Shown one piece after another: positions 1-7,693 of a DNA stretch of 35,071 bases; within the stretch, counting starts at the first letter, position 1; every line of letters starts with the position of its first letter. The notes under the pieces are model-generated. The model worked only from the letters and a program-made list of their open reading frames with translations, did not search any database and had not been told where the DNA came from. The stretch comes from JBBSEZ01 sp038239195 (GTDB lineage Bacteria > Planctomycetota > Planctomycetia > Gemmatales > Gemmataceae), in NCBI GenBank assembly GCA_038239195.1, contig JBBSEZ010000041.1, positions 1-35,071 on the forward strand, written 5' to 3'. Position numbers and translations under genes: made by a program.

Positions 1-39
1 CCGTACTCGAAAGCGGTCGAGGCAGACAAGAGCAAGTAG
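1..39 (+). CDS. 3' end of an upstream reading frame (partial)
   Basis: Frame 1 is open from the window edge and ends at a TAG at 37-39, giving only 12 residues (PYSKAVEADKSK). It is in the same frame as the helicase that follows and ends one base before that gene's TTG. It could be the tail of a separate upstream gene, or part of the helicase's missing N-terminus cut off by a stop. Too little is visible to choose. Confidence 0.3.
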   Translation, partial: PYSKAVEADKSK

Positions 40-2583
40 TTGGAGGGCCGGATCGTCCGGCTTTCATCAGGTGTACCCTTGAACCCTGGTGGTCCCGTTT
101 TCCTCGCCGATGTGGGCCCCTTTTGCATGCCGATTACCACCATCTACAACAAGCTCGTCGCCGACTTCACCCCCAACACCCCCAAGTACGTTTTCAAGGG
201 CCTGGCCGAGCTCGTCGTCGAGCCGCCCGAGATCATCACCGGCGACAACTACGAGCAAGGGCGCGGCGTCCGCAAGACGCAACTCTTCCGCCGCGGCATC
301 CACGTCAACATCTTCAACGTCTCCAAGATCAACAGCGAGGTTCGCGGCGGCAAGGCGCCGCGCATCAAGCGGCTGCGCGAGTACATCGGCCAGAGCTATT
401 TCGACTACCTCGCCGGGCTGGAAGACCTTGTCCTGCTCATGGACGAGTCCCACCGCTACCGCGGCACGTCCGGCGTGCGCGTCCTCAACGAGCTGCGGCC
501 GATCCTCGGCCTGGAGTTGACCGCCACCCCGCAGGTGGAGGAGGGGAAGGCGCCCCTGCCGTTCAAGAACGTCATCTACAGCTACCCCCTGGGCCGGGCG
601 ATGGCCGACGGCTTCGTCAAGGAGCCCGCCGTGGCGACCCGGGAGTCGTTCCGCGCTGCCGACTACTCGCCCGAGCAACTCGAGCGGCTGAAGCTGGAAG
701 ACGGGGTGCGCATCCACGAGCACACCAAGTTGGAGCTGGAGATTTATTCCCGGCAGGCCGGCCAGCCCCTCGTCAAGCCCTTCATGCTCGTCGTCGCCCA
801 GGACACCGACCACGCCGAGAAGCTCCTCGCCATCGTGAAGGGCGACGACTTCTTCGAGGGCCGCTACAAGGAGCGCGTCCTCACCGTCCACTCGAACAAG
901 AAGGGCGAGGAGAAGGACGAGACGGTGGCCCAGCTCCTCGCGGTGGAGCGGGCGGACAGCCCCACGGAGATCGTCATCCACGTCAACATGCTCAAGGAGG
1001 GCTGGGACGTCACCAACCTCTACACGCTCGTCCCGCTGCGCGCCGCCGACTCGCGGACCCTCGTGGAGCAGTCCATCGGCCGCGGGCTGCGCCTCCCCTA
1101 CGGCAAGCGCGTGAACGTGTCGGCGGTCGATCGGCTCACCATCGTCGCCCACGACCGATTCCAGTCGATCATCGACGAGGCGAACCGCCCCGGCTCATTG
1201 GTCAAGTGGCAAGAGGTCATCATCGAGCGGGACGTCGGCCTGGGCCGCAAGACCGCCCGTACCTTCGAGCCGACGGTCACCGGGGGACTGTTCCGACCCC
1301 GGCCGGGCGCGGCGCCGTCGCTCCTCGCGCAGCAGGCGACGCCCTTTTCCCCGGCGGAGGAGGCCGCCGCGCGGGCCGCCATCGCGGTCCTTCAGGAGTA
1401 CGGCAACGACGCCGGCAAGGCGCCGACGTCGAGGGCGCTCAAGGCGCCCGCGATGCAGGCCGAGATCGTCGCCAAGGTTGCGGCCCGGCTCGCGCCCACG
1501 CAGGGGGACCTACCGGGCCTGACCGACCGGCCCGCGGTCGGCGACGTGGTGGCCCGCGCGACCGAGTGGTTCATCGAACGGACCATCGACATCCCGCGCA
1601 TCGTCGTCGTGCCGACGGGCGAGGTCACGACCGGGCACACCGACTTCGACCTCGACACGCGGAACGTGGCGCTGCAACCCGTCCCCCAGGACATCCTCAT
1701 CCAGCACCTGCGGACGGGCAACCGGGAGCTCCTTGCCACGACCTTCGCTTCCGCGGCCGAGGAGAACGCCGAGGACTACGTCGTCCGCTCGCTCCTCGAT
1801 TTCGACGACGTCGATTACGAGTCCGAGTCGGACCTGCTGTACAAGCTCGCCGGCCAACTCGTGCGCCACCTGCGCTCCTACCTGCCGGACGAGCCGGCGG
1901 TCCGGAACGTCCTGCTTTACCACGAGAAGCACCTGGCCAACCTGATCCACGCCCAGATGGTGGAGCACCGCTGGGAGCGCGCGACGGCCTACGAGGCCCA
2001 CGTCAGCAAGGGCTTCGAGACGCTCCAGGGGCTCTCTTCCCCGATGGCCGAGGGCGACAAGCCCCACGACTTTCGGCAGGCGGTGGCCCGGAAGCAGGAG
2101 GTCCCGCGCATGGTGTTCGGGGGCTTCACCCGCTGCCTCTACCCCGTGCAGAAGTTCAGCTCCGACCCCGAGCGTCTCTTCGCCGTCCTCCTGGAGCGCG
2201 AGCCTCCAGAGCTGCGGCTGAAGTGGTTCAAGCCGGCGGCGAAGCAGTTCAAGATCTTCTACTTCGAGGACCAGGCTTACGAGCCGGACTTCGTCGTGGA
2301 GACGGCGGACGCCAAGTACCTGTGCGAGCCGAAGCGCGCCGACGAGATGGGCAACAAGGAGGTGCAGGCGAAGGCGCGGGCCGCGGCGCAGTGGTGTCGC
2401 CACGCCACCGAGCACGAACTGGCCCACGGGGGCAAGCCGTGGGCCTACCTGCTGATCCCCCACGACGCGATCGACGATTCCGCCACGCTGCGGAGCCTGG
2501 CCGCCACGTACGCCTACAAGACCGCGGACACCGAGGCGGTGCATAGCGCGAGCATACGACGCGAGGCGAGCGGGGAGCGTTAG
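40..2583 (+). CDS. Type III restriction-like DEAD/DEAH helicase with C-terminal nuclease domain, N-terminally truncated
   Basis: This 847-residue protein resembles the restriction (Res) subunit of type III systems and related superfamily 2 helicase-nucleases, which translocate on DNA with ATP and cut it. Visible motifs are the DEAH-type box as DESH (near residue 134), TATP (motif III), and the motif VI region QSIGRGLRLPYGKR (about residues 348-361). Near the C-terminus EPDFVVE followed by a Glu-Pro-Lys triplet fits a PD-(D/E)xK nuclease site. Family-like sequence begins only at TTIYNKLVADF (about residue 33), so the Walker A motif and roughly 100 N-terminal residues expected for the family are absent. 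The first 30 residues look unrelated. The TTG start has no clear ribosome site; ATG at 129 is an alternative. No methylase (Mod) partner is visible. The last residues and stop lie inside an inverted repeat. ATPase activity is doubtful without motif I. Confidence 0.85.
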   Translation: MEGRIVRLSSGVPLNPGGPVFLADVGPFCMPITTIYNKLVADFTPNTPKYVFKGLAELVVEPPEIITGDNYEQGRGVRKTQLFRRGIHVNIFNVSKINSEVRGGKAPRIKRLREYIGQSYFDYLAGLEDLVLLMDESHRYRGTSGVRVLNELRPILGLELTATPQVEEGKAPLPFKNVIYSYPLGRAMADGFVKEPAVATRESFRAADYSPEQLERLKLEDGVRIHEHTKLELEIYSRQAGQPLVKPFMLVVAQDTDHAEKLLAIVKGDDFFEGRYKERVLTVHSNKKGEEKDETVAQLLAVERADSPTEIVIHVNMLKEGWDVTNLYTLVPLRAADSRTLVEQSIGRGLRLPYGKRVNVSAVDRLTIVAHDRFQSIIDEANRPGSLVKWQEVIIERDVGLGRKTARTFEPTVTGGLFRPRPGAAPSLLAQQATPFSPAEEAAARAAIAVLQEYGNDAGKAPTSRALKAPAMQAEIVAKVAARLAPTQGDLPGLTDRPAVGDVVARATEWFIERTIDIPRIVVVPTGEVTTGHTDFDLDTRNVALQPVPQDILIQHLRTGNRELLATTFASAAEENAEDYVVRSLLDFDDVDYESESDLLYKLAGQLVRHLRSYLPDEPAVRNVLLYHEKHLANLIHAQMVEHRWERATAYEAHVSKGFETLQGLSSPMAEGDKPHDFRQAVARKQEVPRMVFGGFTRCLYPVQKFSSDPERLFAVLLEREPPELRLKWFKPAAKQFKIFYFEDQAYEPDFVVETADAKYLCEPKRADEMGNKEVQAKARAAAQWCRHATEHELAHGGKPWAYLLIPHDAIDDSATLRSLAATYAYKTADTEAVHSASIRREASGER

Positions 2584-2647
2584 CCTCCTGTTGAAGGCGC
2601 CTTCAACAGAGGCGCCTTCAACAGGGGGCTTACGCCCCCCGCTCGCC
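2565..2647. repeat. Palindromic repeat between convergent genes, probable bidirectional terminator
   Basis: Two 24-bp arms (2565-2588 and 2624-2647) are inverted copies with three mismatches. Between them lies a perfect 20-bp palindrome (2589-2608, TGTTGAAGGCGCCTTCAACA) and a further copy of its right half (2611-2623). The element supplies the helicase's last codons and its TAG stop, and ends 5 bp before the stop of the convergent HEAT gene. RNA from either strand would fold into a long stem, so termination is likely. Its shape suggests a dispersed repeat family, which needs a genome-wide search. Confidence 0.75.
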
Positions 2648-2652
2648 CTCGT

Positions 2653-3291
2653 TCACGGCCGCAAGTTCGCCCGGATCACCTCCGCCGCGAACGACGCGCT
2701 GCGCCGCACGTCGCGGTCCTCGTCGGCCTGCGCCGCGTTCTGGAGCGCCGTCAGCGACGCCGGCGCCCCGATCAGCCCCAGCGCGCGCGCCGCCGCCTCG
2801 CGCGCGGCCGGGCTGCGGTCCTCGCGCAAAGCGCGCGTCAGCGGTTCGATGGCCCGGCGCTCCTTCCTCCGTCCGAGCTGCATCATCGCCGCGGCGCGCA
2901 GGCGCTCGTCGGAACTGTTCAGTTCGCCCCACGCTCCGTCCGTCTCCGCCGCAGGAACGCCCCGGGCAACGGGCGTTGCCGTGGGAGGTGGGAGGACCTC
3001 GGCAGGCGCCGCGGACGGCGGGGAATAGGACGGCACCGATGCCGGCGGGGGCGGATACGCAGGGCCGGGCGTTGTCGTCACGACCGGCGCCTGCTGGACG
3101 ATCACCGGCGGCGCGGCGTAGTAGGGATACGGGTACGGATACGGCCGGTAGTAGCCATAGCCGTAGTAGGGGTAAGGCCCGACGTAGATGGGCAAGCCGA
3201 CTCGCACGCCGACCGACCAGTGGGCCGACGCGGCGGACGTCGCCCCAAGCACGAGGGCCAGGCTCAACAAGCCCCTTCGGATCGTTTGCAT
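2653..3291 (-). CDS. Secreted HEAT-repeat domain protein
   Basis: This 212-residue protein starts with a Sec-type signal peptide (MQTIRRGLLSLALVLGATSA, cleavage near ASA-HW). A Tyr/Pro/Gly-rich stretch (about residues 28-75) and a Pro-rich linker follow. The C-terminal 90 residues form HEAT-like helical repeats (RLRAAAMMQLGRRKERRAIE, then REAAARALGLIGAPASLTAL and RRSASFAAEVI), the pattern of PBS-lyase-type HEAT repeats used for protein binding. The ATG at 3291 is chosen because AAGGGAG lies 8 nt upstream and the signal peptide begins there; a longer in-frame reading upstream has no protein-like features. It is exported and probably binds a partner, but the partner is unknown. The gene stands alone, convergent with the helicase and divergent from the response regulator. 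Confidence 0.85.
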   Translation of the reverse strand: MQTIRRGLLSLALVLGATSAASAHWSVGVRVGLPIYVGPYPYYGYGYYRPYPYPYPYYAAPPVIVQQAPVVTTTPGPAYPPPPASVPSYSPPSAAPAEVLPPPTATPVARGVPAAETDGAWGELNSSDERLRAAAMMQLGRRKERRAIEPLTRALREDRSPAAREAAARALGLIGAPASLTALQNAAQADEDRDVRRSASFAAEVIRANLRP

Positions 3292-3345
3292 TGGGTCTCC
3301 CTTCTCGAGCGGAAGCACGAGGCGGGCGAAACTCGAGGGGGAGCG

Positions 3346-3374
3346 GGTGTAGTCGAGGCGGGGGCGCCTGTCAA
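3346..3374 (-). promoter_or_regulatory. Putative sigma70-type promoter of the HEAT-repeat gene
   Basis: On the minus strand TTGACA (3369-3374) is followed after 17 nt by TACACC (3346-3351). The -10 is weak but the -35 is perfect and the spacing ideal. The start codon is 54 nt downstream. The rest of the 453-bp divergent intergenic region (3292-3744) shows no other gene. Confidence 0.4.
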
Positions 3375-3526
3375 TGCCAGCGCGATGGCTGAGGGGTGCG
3401 CGAACCTCTCCCCGGGTTGGGCGCGGGAGATCGATGCAGGTCGCCGTCGCGCTCCCCGGCGGGCCCGATGGCGATTGACGCCCCTCCCGAAACGCGGGCC
3501 GTCCTCGACAATCCTGCCAGGGCCGT

Positions 3527-3555
3527 TTGACAAACGCGAAATCCTGACCTACCCT
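3527..3555 (+). promoter_or_regulatory. Putative sigma70-type promoter of the response regulator
   Basis: TTGACA (3527-3532) is followed after 17 nt by TACCCT (3550-3555). The -35 is perfect, and the -10 keeps the T, A and final T. The coding start is about 190 nt downstream, leaving a long leader in which no riboswitch-like fold was recognised. Confidence 0.4.
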
Positions 3556-3744
3556 TGCCCCGGCACGTTGTTTTCGCGGGGGGACGGCCGCGCGCTCCCA
3601 CCGGACAACAGCGCCACGCCCCCTTTCGCCTCCGTCGGCACGCGGCCCGCTCTCCGGCGGGACTTCTGCGTCCCTTCTCTCGCGAATCCAGCGGGAACGG
3701 GCCCACCGCACCGCCCCGAACGTTCCGCCCCTGATGGAGTGTCC

Positions 3745-4293
3745 ATGCACCAACAGGAATCGCCGCTCGCGCCCATCGACGTGCTCATCGCCGAGGACGA
3801 CGCCCTCGCCCGCCAGGTCGTCCGCTTCGTGCTGGAGCGGGAGGGCTACCGCTGCGCCGAGGCCGAGAACGGCCTCGAGGCCGTGGACATGGCGCGACGG
3901 CACCTCCCGCGCTGCGTGCTCCTCGACCTGGTGCTTCCCGGCCTCGATGGCTTCGCCGTCGCCCGTCAGTTGCGGGCCGACGCCCGCACGCGCGGGGCCC
4001 GCATCCACTGCCTCACGGGGCGCACCGACCGGGCCGCGTGGGACGAGGCGCACGAGGCCGGCTGCGAGGAGTACCTGACCAAGCCCCTGGACGCGCTCCG
4101 CCTGCTGGAGGTCGTGCGCGGCAACGTCCGGGCCGAGCCGTCTGATTGGGTGGGGGGCCTGACCCTGACGAGCGCGCGCGAACGGATGGACTGGCTGGAG
4201 AACAACGGCAACGGGCGCCTCGAAGCGTCGCTCGACGGGGGGCCCGCGTTCGCCGTGCGCTGTGTCCCGTCCGACCGGCCGGCCGGGGACTGA
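3745..4293 (+). CDS. Single-domain response regulator (CheY-like receiver)
   Basis: This 182-residue cytoplasmic protein is a phospho-acceptor receiver domain (residues about 11-127) with a short unassigned C-terminal tail and no recognisable DNA-binding domain. The active site is complete: acidic pair D18/D19, phospho-accepting D61 in LLDLVLPGLDGF, T91 in LTGRTD and K113 in LTKP. The tail (about 128-182) carries no family I recognise. The ATG at 3745 has GGAG 5 nt upstream; an in-frame GTG at 3739 is possible. No histidine kinase is adjacent, so it is an orphan that may take phosphate from a distant kinase. It ends 12 bp from the stop of the convergent aminotransferase. Confidence 0.9.
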   Translation: MHQQESPLAPIDVLIAEDDALARQVVRFVLEREGYRCAEAENGLEAVDMARRHLPRCVLLDLVLPGLDGFAVARQLRADARTRGARIHCLTGRTDRAAWDEAHEAGCEEYLTKPLDALRLLEVVRGNVRAEPSDWVGGLTLTSARERMDWLENNGNGRLEASLDGGPAFAVRCVPSDRPAGD

Positions 4294-4305
4294 GGTCAGT
4301 CTGTC

Positions 4306-5430
4306 TCACGCCCGCGCCAAGCGGTTGAGGATCTCTACCCCGCGCTCCAGCGTCGCGTCGCTGGCCGCGTAGCTCAGCCGGAAGTGCGTGTCGCGGCGAC
4401 TGAATACGTTCCCGGGGATGATGAGCAGATTGTTGCGGATCGCCTCCTGCACGAACGCCGTCCCGCTCCCTCCCGGCGCCTTGGCGAACAGGTAGAACGC
4501 CCCCTGCGCGGGCGCCAGCTCGTAGCGATCCTTCAGCCCCGCCACCACGAGATCGCGCTTGCGACGATACGCCTCCGAATAGGCCCCCATGTCCAGGCCA
4601 TAGGCCACGGCGCCCGCGTGCTGCACGATGCTGGGGGCACAGACGTAGGTGTACTGCTGGAGCGTACACATCTCTTGGATGAGCCGGCCCGGCCCGTGCG
4701 CGTAGCCGAGGCGCCAGCCCGTCATGGCGTGCGACTTGCTGAAGCCATCGACGACCAGCACGTCCTCGTTGAACTGCGCCGGGCTCACGGGCGCGGCGTC
4801 GTGGCAAAAGGCGCGGTAGATCTCGTCGCTGATGAGCAAGGTGCCATGCTTGGCGGCCAGCCCGGCGAGGTCGCGTACCGCGTCCCGCGAATAGACCGAT
4901 CCGGTGGGGTTGGCGGGGCTGTTGAGCAAGATGACCTTGGTGCGCGGCGTGAGGGCGGCGCGCACCCTGTCCACGTCCAGGCCGAAGTCGGGGTAGGTGT
5001 CCACGTAGACCGTCGCCCCGCCCGCCATGGTGACGGCGTGAGGATACATCACGAAGTAGGGGTCGAAGACGACGACCTCGTCCCCGGGATCGACCGTGGC
5101 GAGGAGGGCCAGCAGGATCGCCCCGCTGGTGCCGGTGGTGACGATCAGTTCGCGGTCGGCGTGGGGGTAGCGCCCTTTCACGTCGGCGAGCACGACCTGG
5201 CGAAGTTCGGGGATGCCCTGGGTGAGGGTGTAGGCGTTGGCGCCGCGGTCGATGGCGGCGTGGGCGGCGGCCTTGACCGGCTCGGGAACGTCGAAGTCGG
5301 GCTGGCCGATGCTGAGGTTGACCGGGTCTTTCAGGGAGCGGGCCAGCTCGAAGACCTTGCGGATGCCCGAGGCCTCGATGGAGCGCATGCGCCCGGCAAT
5401 CCAGCGGTCGGCGGCAGAACGGTCGGACAT
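4306..5430 (-). CDS. Class I/II PLP-dependent aminotransferase (aspartate aminotransferase family)
   Basis: This 374-residue cytoplasmic enzyme transfers an amino group from an amino acid to a 2-oxo acid using pyridoxal phosphate. Family landmarks are all present: IGQPDFDVPE (41-50), the Tyr of ANAYTLTQG (near 67), NPTG with N174, SDEIYR with D202, and the Schiff-base Lys in GFSKSHAMTGWRLGY (K232). The carboxylate-binding Arg lies in HFRLSYAAS near the C-terminus. Length matches the fold-type I subfamily Ib enzymes from bacteria and archaea. Start ATG 5430 has AGGAG 8 nt upstream. Exact substrate (Asp, aromatic or other) cannot be set from sequence. It is the last gene of a minus-strand row, 65 nt after the APH/AAA gene. 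Confidence 0.93.
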   Translation of the reverse strand: MSDRSAADRWIAGRMRSIEASGIRKVFELARSLKDPVNLSIGQPDFDVPEPVKAAAHAAIDRGANAYTLTQGIPELRQVVLADVKGRYPHADRELIVTTGTSGAILLALLATVDPGDEVVVFDPYFVMYPHAVTMAGGATVYVDTYPDFGLDVDRVRAALTPRTKVILLNSPANPTGSVYSRDAVRDLAGLAAKHGTLLISDEIYRAFCHDAAPVSPAQFNEDVLVVDGFSKSHAMTGWRLGYAHGPGRLIQEMCTLQQYTYVCAPSIVQHAGAVAYGLDMGAYSEAYRRKRDLVVAGLKDRYELAPAQGAFYLFAKAPGGSGTAFVQEAIRNNLLIIPGNVFSRRDTHFRLSYAASDATLERGVEILNRLARA

Positions 5431-5469
5431 CGCGGCGCTCCTGCGGGCCAGGGAAGGTAGGCGAGGACG

Positions 5470-5498
5470 ATTCTATCTTCCGGCCCGCGCCTCGTTCA
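5470..5498 (-). promoter_or_regulatory. Possible promoter for the aminotransferase
   Basis: Minus-strand TAGAAT (5470-5475), five of six matches to the -10 consensus, lies 39 nt before the start codon. The -35 (TGAACG, 5493-5498, 17 nt away) is poor and touches the end of the upstream gene. The gene may be read from here as well as by readthrough. Confidence 0.3.
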
Positions 5499-7058
5499 GA
5501 GGAGCCCGCGCTCTCGCAGCACCGCCAGCGCCCCGGCGAGCACCTCCTCGGGCGAGCCGTTGGCATCGACCTCGCGCAGAAAGAGGCGCGTCTTCGGCCC
5601 CGGCTCCTCCCACTCGCGCGCCGCCTGCCGATAAAAGCCCCAGCCCGCGTCGGAGACGTCGCCCTGCCGGTGGTGCAACCGCTGCCGCGCCACCTCGGGG
5701 CTGGCGCGGCACACCAGCAGCACGACCGTCACGCCCCGGCGAACCGCCGCCTGTACGAACTGTTGCCGGCGCTCCTCCTGCCGGAAGTTCGCGTCCACCA
5801 GCACGCGCCCGCCCTGGCGCAGAACGTCCTCGGCCCGCCGCCAGCACTCGCGGTAGGTGCGTTCGCTCCATTCCGGGGAGTAGACGTCCGAAGGGGGGTT
5901 GGCCCCGGCCAGTTCCTTGCGCACGACGTCGGAGCGGAGGACGGCGAAGCCGGCGCGCTCGGCCAGCGCCCGGGCCAGGGTCGATTTGCCGCTCCCGGGC
6001 AGCCCGGCGAGGAGGGCCACGCAGGGGCGCTGGCCGGCCGTCTCGAGCTGTCCCAGCGCCAGCAGCCAGTGCGCGTCGGAGCGCTCGCGCGCCGCCTCGC
6101 GCGCCGCTTCCGTTGCCTCGCGGTCGGCCCGCTCGAGGCCCTCGACCTTGGCCCGGACGGCGGCGCGATAGGCGGTGTAGAACGGCAGCAGTTGCTGGCC
6201 CTCGAAGTCGCCGGTGGCCTCGAAGTAGGCCGTGGCAAACGTCGTCGCCAGGTCGGCCCGGCCGTGGAAGAGCAGGTCCATCACCAGAAAGGCCATGTCG
6301 GCGACGGGGTCGGCGAAGCGGAAGCGCTCGTTGAACTCGATGCAGTCGATGACGACGAGATCGCCGGGGGCGGGGCGCTCCGGGAAGAGGTAAACGTGCT
6401 CGAGGCGCAGGTCGCCGTGCGTGTCGCACGGCACGCCGCGCGCCGCTCGCGCCTCGATCGCCGCGCGGAGCTCGACCAGTCTCGCCTCCAGGAGCTCCGC
6501 CAGCCGGGCGAAGACGTTCGGGCTCAGCGTGGCGCCGACCTGCTCGCGCGACGGGCCCAGATTGCCGCGAGCATTGTCGGCCACAACGTCGAAGCGCCCG
6601 AAGGAGGCGATGTGCTCGTCGCGCCGGGCCCCGGCGTGGAGCCCGGCGAGGCGCCGGGCCAGGGCCTCCAGGGCGGCGGCGCCCAGTTCGTCGCGCTGGA
6701 GGTAAGAAAGCAGCGTCGCCTCCTCGGGTAGCTGACGCATCTGCACGGCATGTTCGATGGCCTCGCCGGTGCCGCCGACCCGGGCGCCGTCGCCGTCGCG
6801 GCAGATCGGCAGGACGCCGAGATAGACGTCGGGCGCCAGGCGCGCGTTGAGGCGAACCTCCTCGCGGCAGTCGTGCAAGCGACGCTCGAGAGTGGAGAAA
6901 TCGACGAAATCGAACTGGACGGGCTTGCGCACCTTGTAGGCGAGGCTGCCGGTGAGAAACACAACCGAAAGGTGCGTCTGGCGCACCTCGACGCGCTCCA
7001 CCGCGTGCGGGTAGGCGGTGGGCGAGGAGAGGGCGTCGATGAGGTGGGGGAGGTCCAT
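5496..7058 (-). CDS. Bifunctional APH-like / P-loop ATPase (kinase-like) protein
   Basis: This 520-residue protein joins two kinase-type modules. The N-terminal part (about 1-335) is related to aminoglycoside phosphotransferases: THGDLRLEHVYLFP near residue 227 is the Brenner-type catalytic loop and VIDCIEFNERFRFADPVADM is the metal-binding stretch after it. The C-terminal part (about 345-520) is a P-loop kinase of the gluconate-kinase/zeta-toxin type, with Walker A GLPGSGKST and RSDVVRKEL downstream. This architecture is a known bacterial family (COG2187 fused to COG0645) without a settled substrate; a role in drug resistance should not be assumed. It is 72 nt downstream of the FHA gene and may be cotranscribed with it. 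No strong ribosome site is seen at the ATG, but family similarity starts there. Confidence 0.88.
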   Translation of the reverse strand: MDLPHLIDALSSPTAYPHAVERVEVRQTHLSVVFLTGSLAYKVRKPVQFDFVDFSTLERRLHDCREEVRLNARLAPDVYLGVLPICRDGDGARVGGTGEAIEHAVQMRQLPEEATLLSYLQRDELGAAALEALARRLAGLHAGARRDEHIASFGRFDVVADNARGNLGPSREQVGATLSPNVFARLAELLEARLVELRAAIEARAARGVPCDTHGDLRLEHVYLFPERPAPGDLVVIDCIEFNERFRFADPVADMAFLVMDLLFHGRADLATTFATAYFEATGDFEGQQLLPFYTAYRAAVRAKVEGLERADREATEAAREAARERSDAHWLLALGQLETAGQRPCVALLAGLPGSGKSTLARALAERAGFAVLRSDVVRKELAGANPPSDVYSPEWSERTYRECWRRAEDVLRQGGRVLVDANFRQEERRQQFVQAAVRRGVTVVLLVCRASPEVARQRLHHRQGDVSDAGWGFYRQAAREWEEPGPKTRLFLREVDANGSPEEVLAGALAVLRERGLL

Positions 7059-7130
7059 CGCGAAAAAAGCCAGAGAGGGGCCGCCGTTCGTGGGGGCGCG
7101 GAACGGTCATCAGGAGGGCAAGGGCGGCGC

Positions 7131-7541
7131 TCATCCAAGCAAGGCAGGCGCCCATTCGGTGTCGTGCCCGCGGAACCTATTCTCGTCCTCCCCTGCGCTC
7201 TTGACGCAAAAGACGTTCTGGCCGACGCGCAGTTCGTCGCCCGCGCCGAGCGGGCGCCGCGACGGCAACATCATGGTGGCGTTGGCCCCGTCTCCCGGCA
7301 CGCCCCGGCCAATGTTCTCTCCGTTGAGGTAGGTGCCGTTCAGGCTGCCCAGGTCTTGCACCCAGAGCGTCGGCGGGTCGTACGCCAGGATGCAGTGGTG
7401 CCGCGATACCGTCGAGTCGCCCTCGAGGCGCAGCGTGCAAGAACGCGATCGGCCCAGGCGCCAGCGGGCCGGCCCCTCCAGAGGGAACGCCTGGCCTGCC
7501 AGTTCGCCCGCGGTAGCCCGAAGAACCAGTTGTGTCGGCAT
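7131..7541 (-). CDS. FHA domain protein
   Basis: This 136-residue protein is nearly all one forkhead-associated domain, which binds phosphothreonine peptides. The hallmark residues are visible: GRS (about 33-35), SRHH after a variable loop, and the LGSLNGTYLNG turn. An unusual insert (ENIGRGVPGDGANATMM) separates the last strands, and the final 25 residues are an unassigned tail. The ATG at 7541 is chosen over an upstream extension because AGGAGATA sits 7 nt before it. It probably reads the output of Hanks-type Ser/Thr kinases; an intact one lies at 14610-15944 and a dead one immediately upstream at 7694-9010, so it may once have been paired with the latter. Confidence 0.9.
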   Translation of the reverse strand: MPTQLVLRATAGELAGQAFPLEGPARWRLGRSRSCTLRLEGDSTVSRHHCILAYDPPTLWVQDLGSLNGTYLNGENIGRGVPGDGANATMMLPSRRPLGAGDELRVGQNVFCVKSAGEDENRFRGHDTEWAPALLG

Positions 7542-7693
7542 CGAGTATCTCCTTTGGGCTTCTCTTGCTCTCAAAAAGGAGAATGCAATAGGCGGGCCAA
7601 TCGGGCGGAAATCCCTCCTGTGGTGCATCTTCGATGGTGATTATTCGTTCAGATGGGGGCGCGAGGGCCGGACAATCGGCATTTCCCCTTGCC

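Noticed and set aside
67..1152. 361-codon minus-strand frame opposite the helicase
   Set aside because: It mirrors the helicase codons, is low in complexity, and has no family features.
5496..7058. Aminoglycoside resistance gene
   Set aside because: The APH-like fold is shared by many small-molecule kinases; the fusion with a P-loop kinase is a chromosomal family of unknown substrate, so resistance is not supported.
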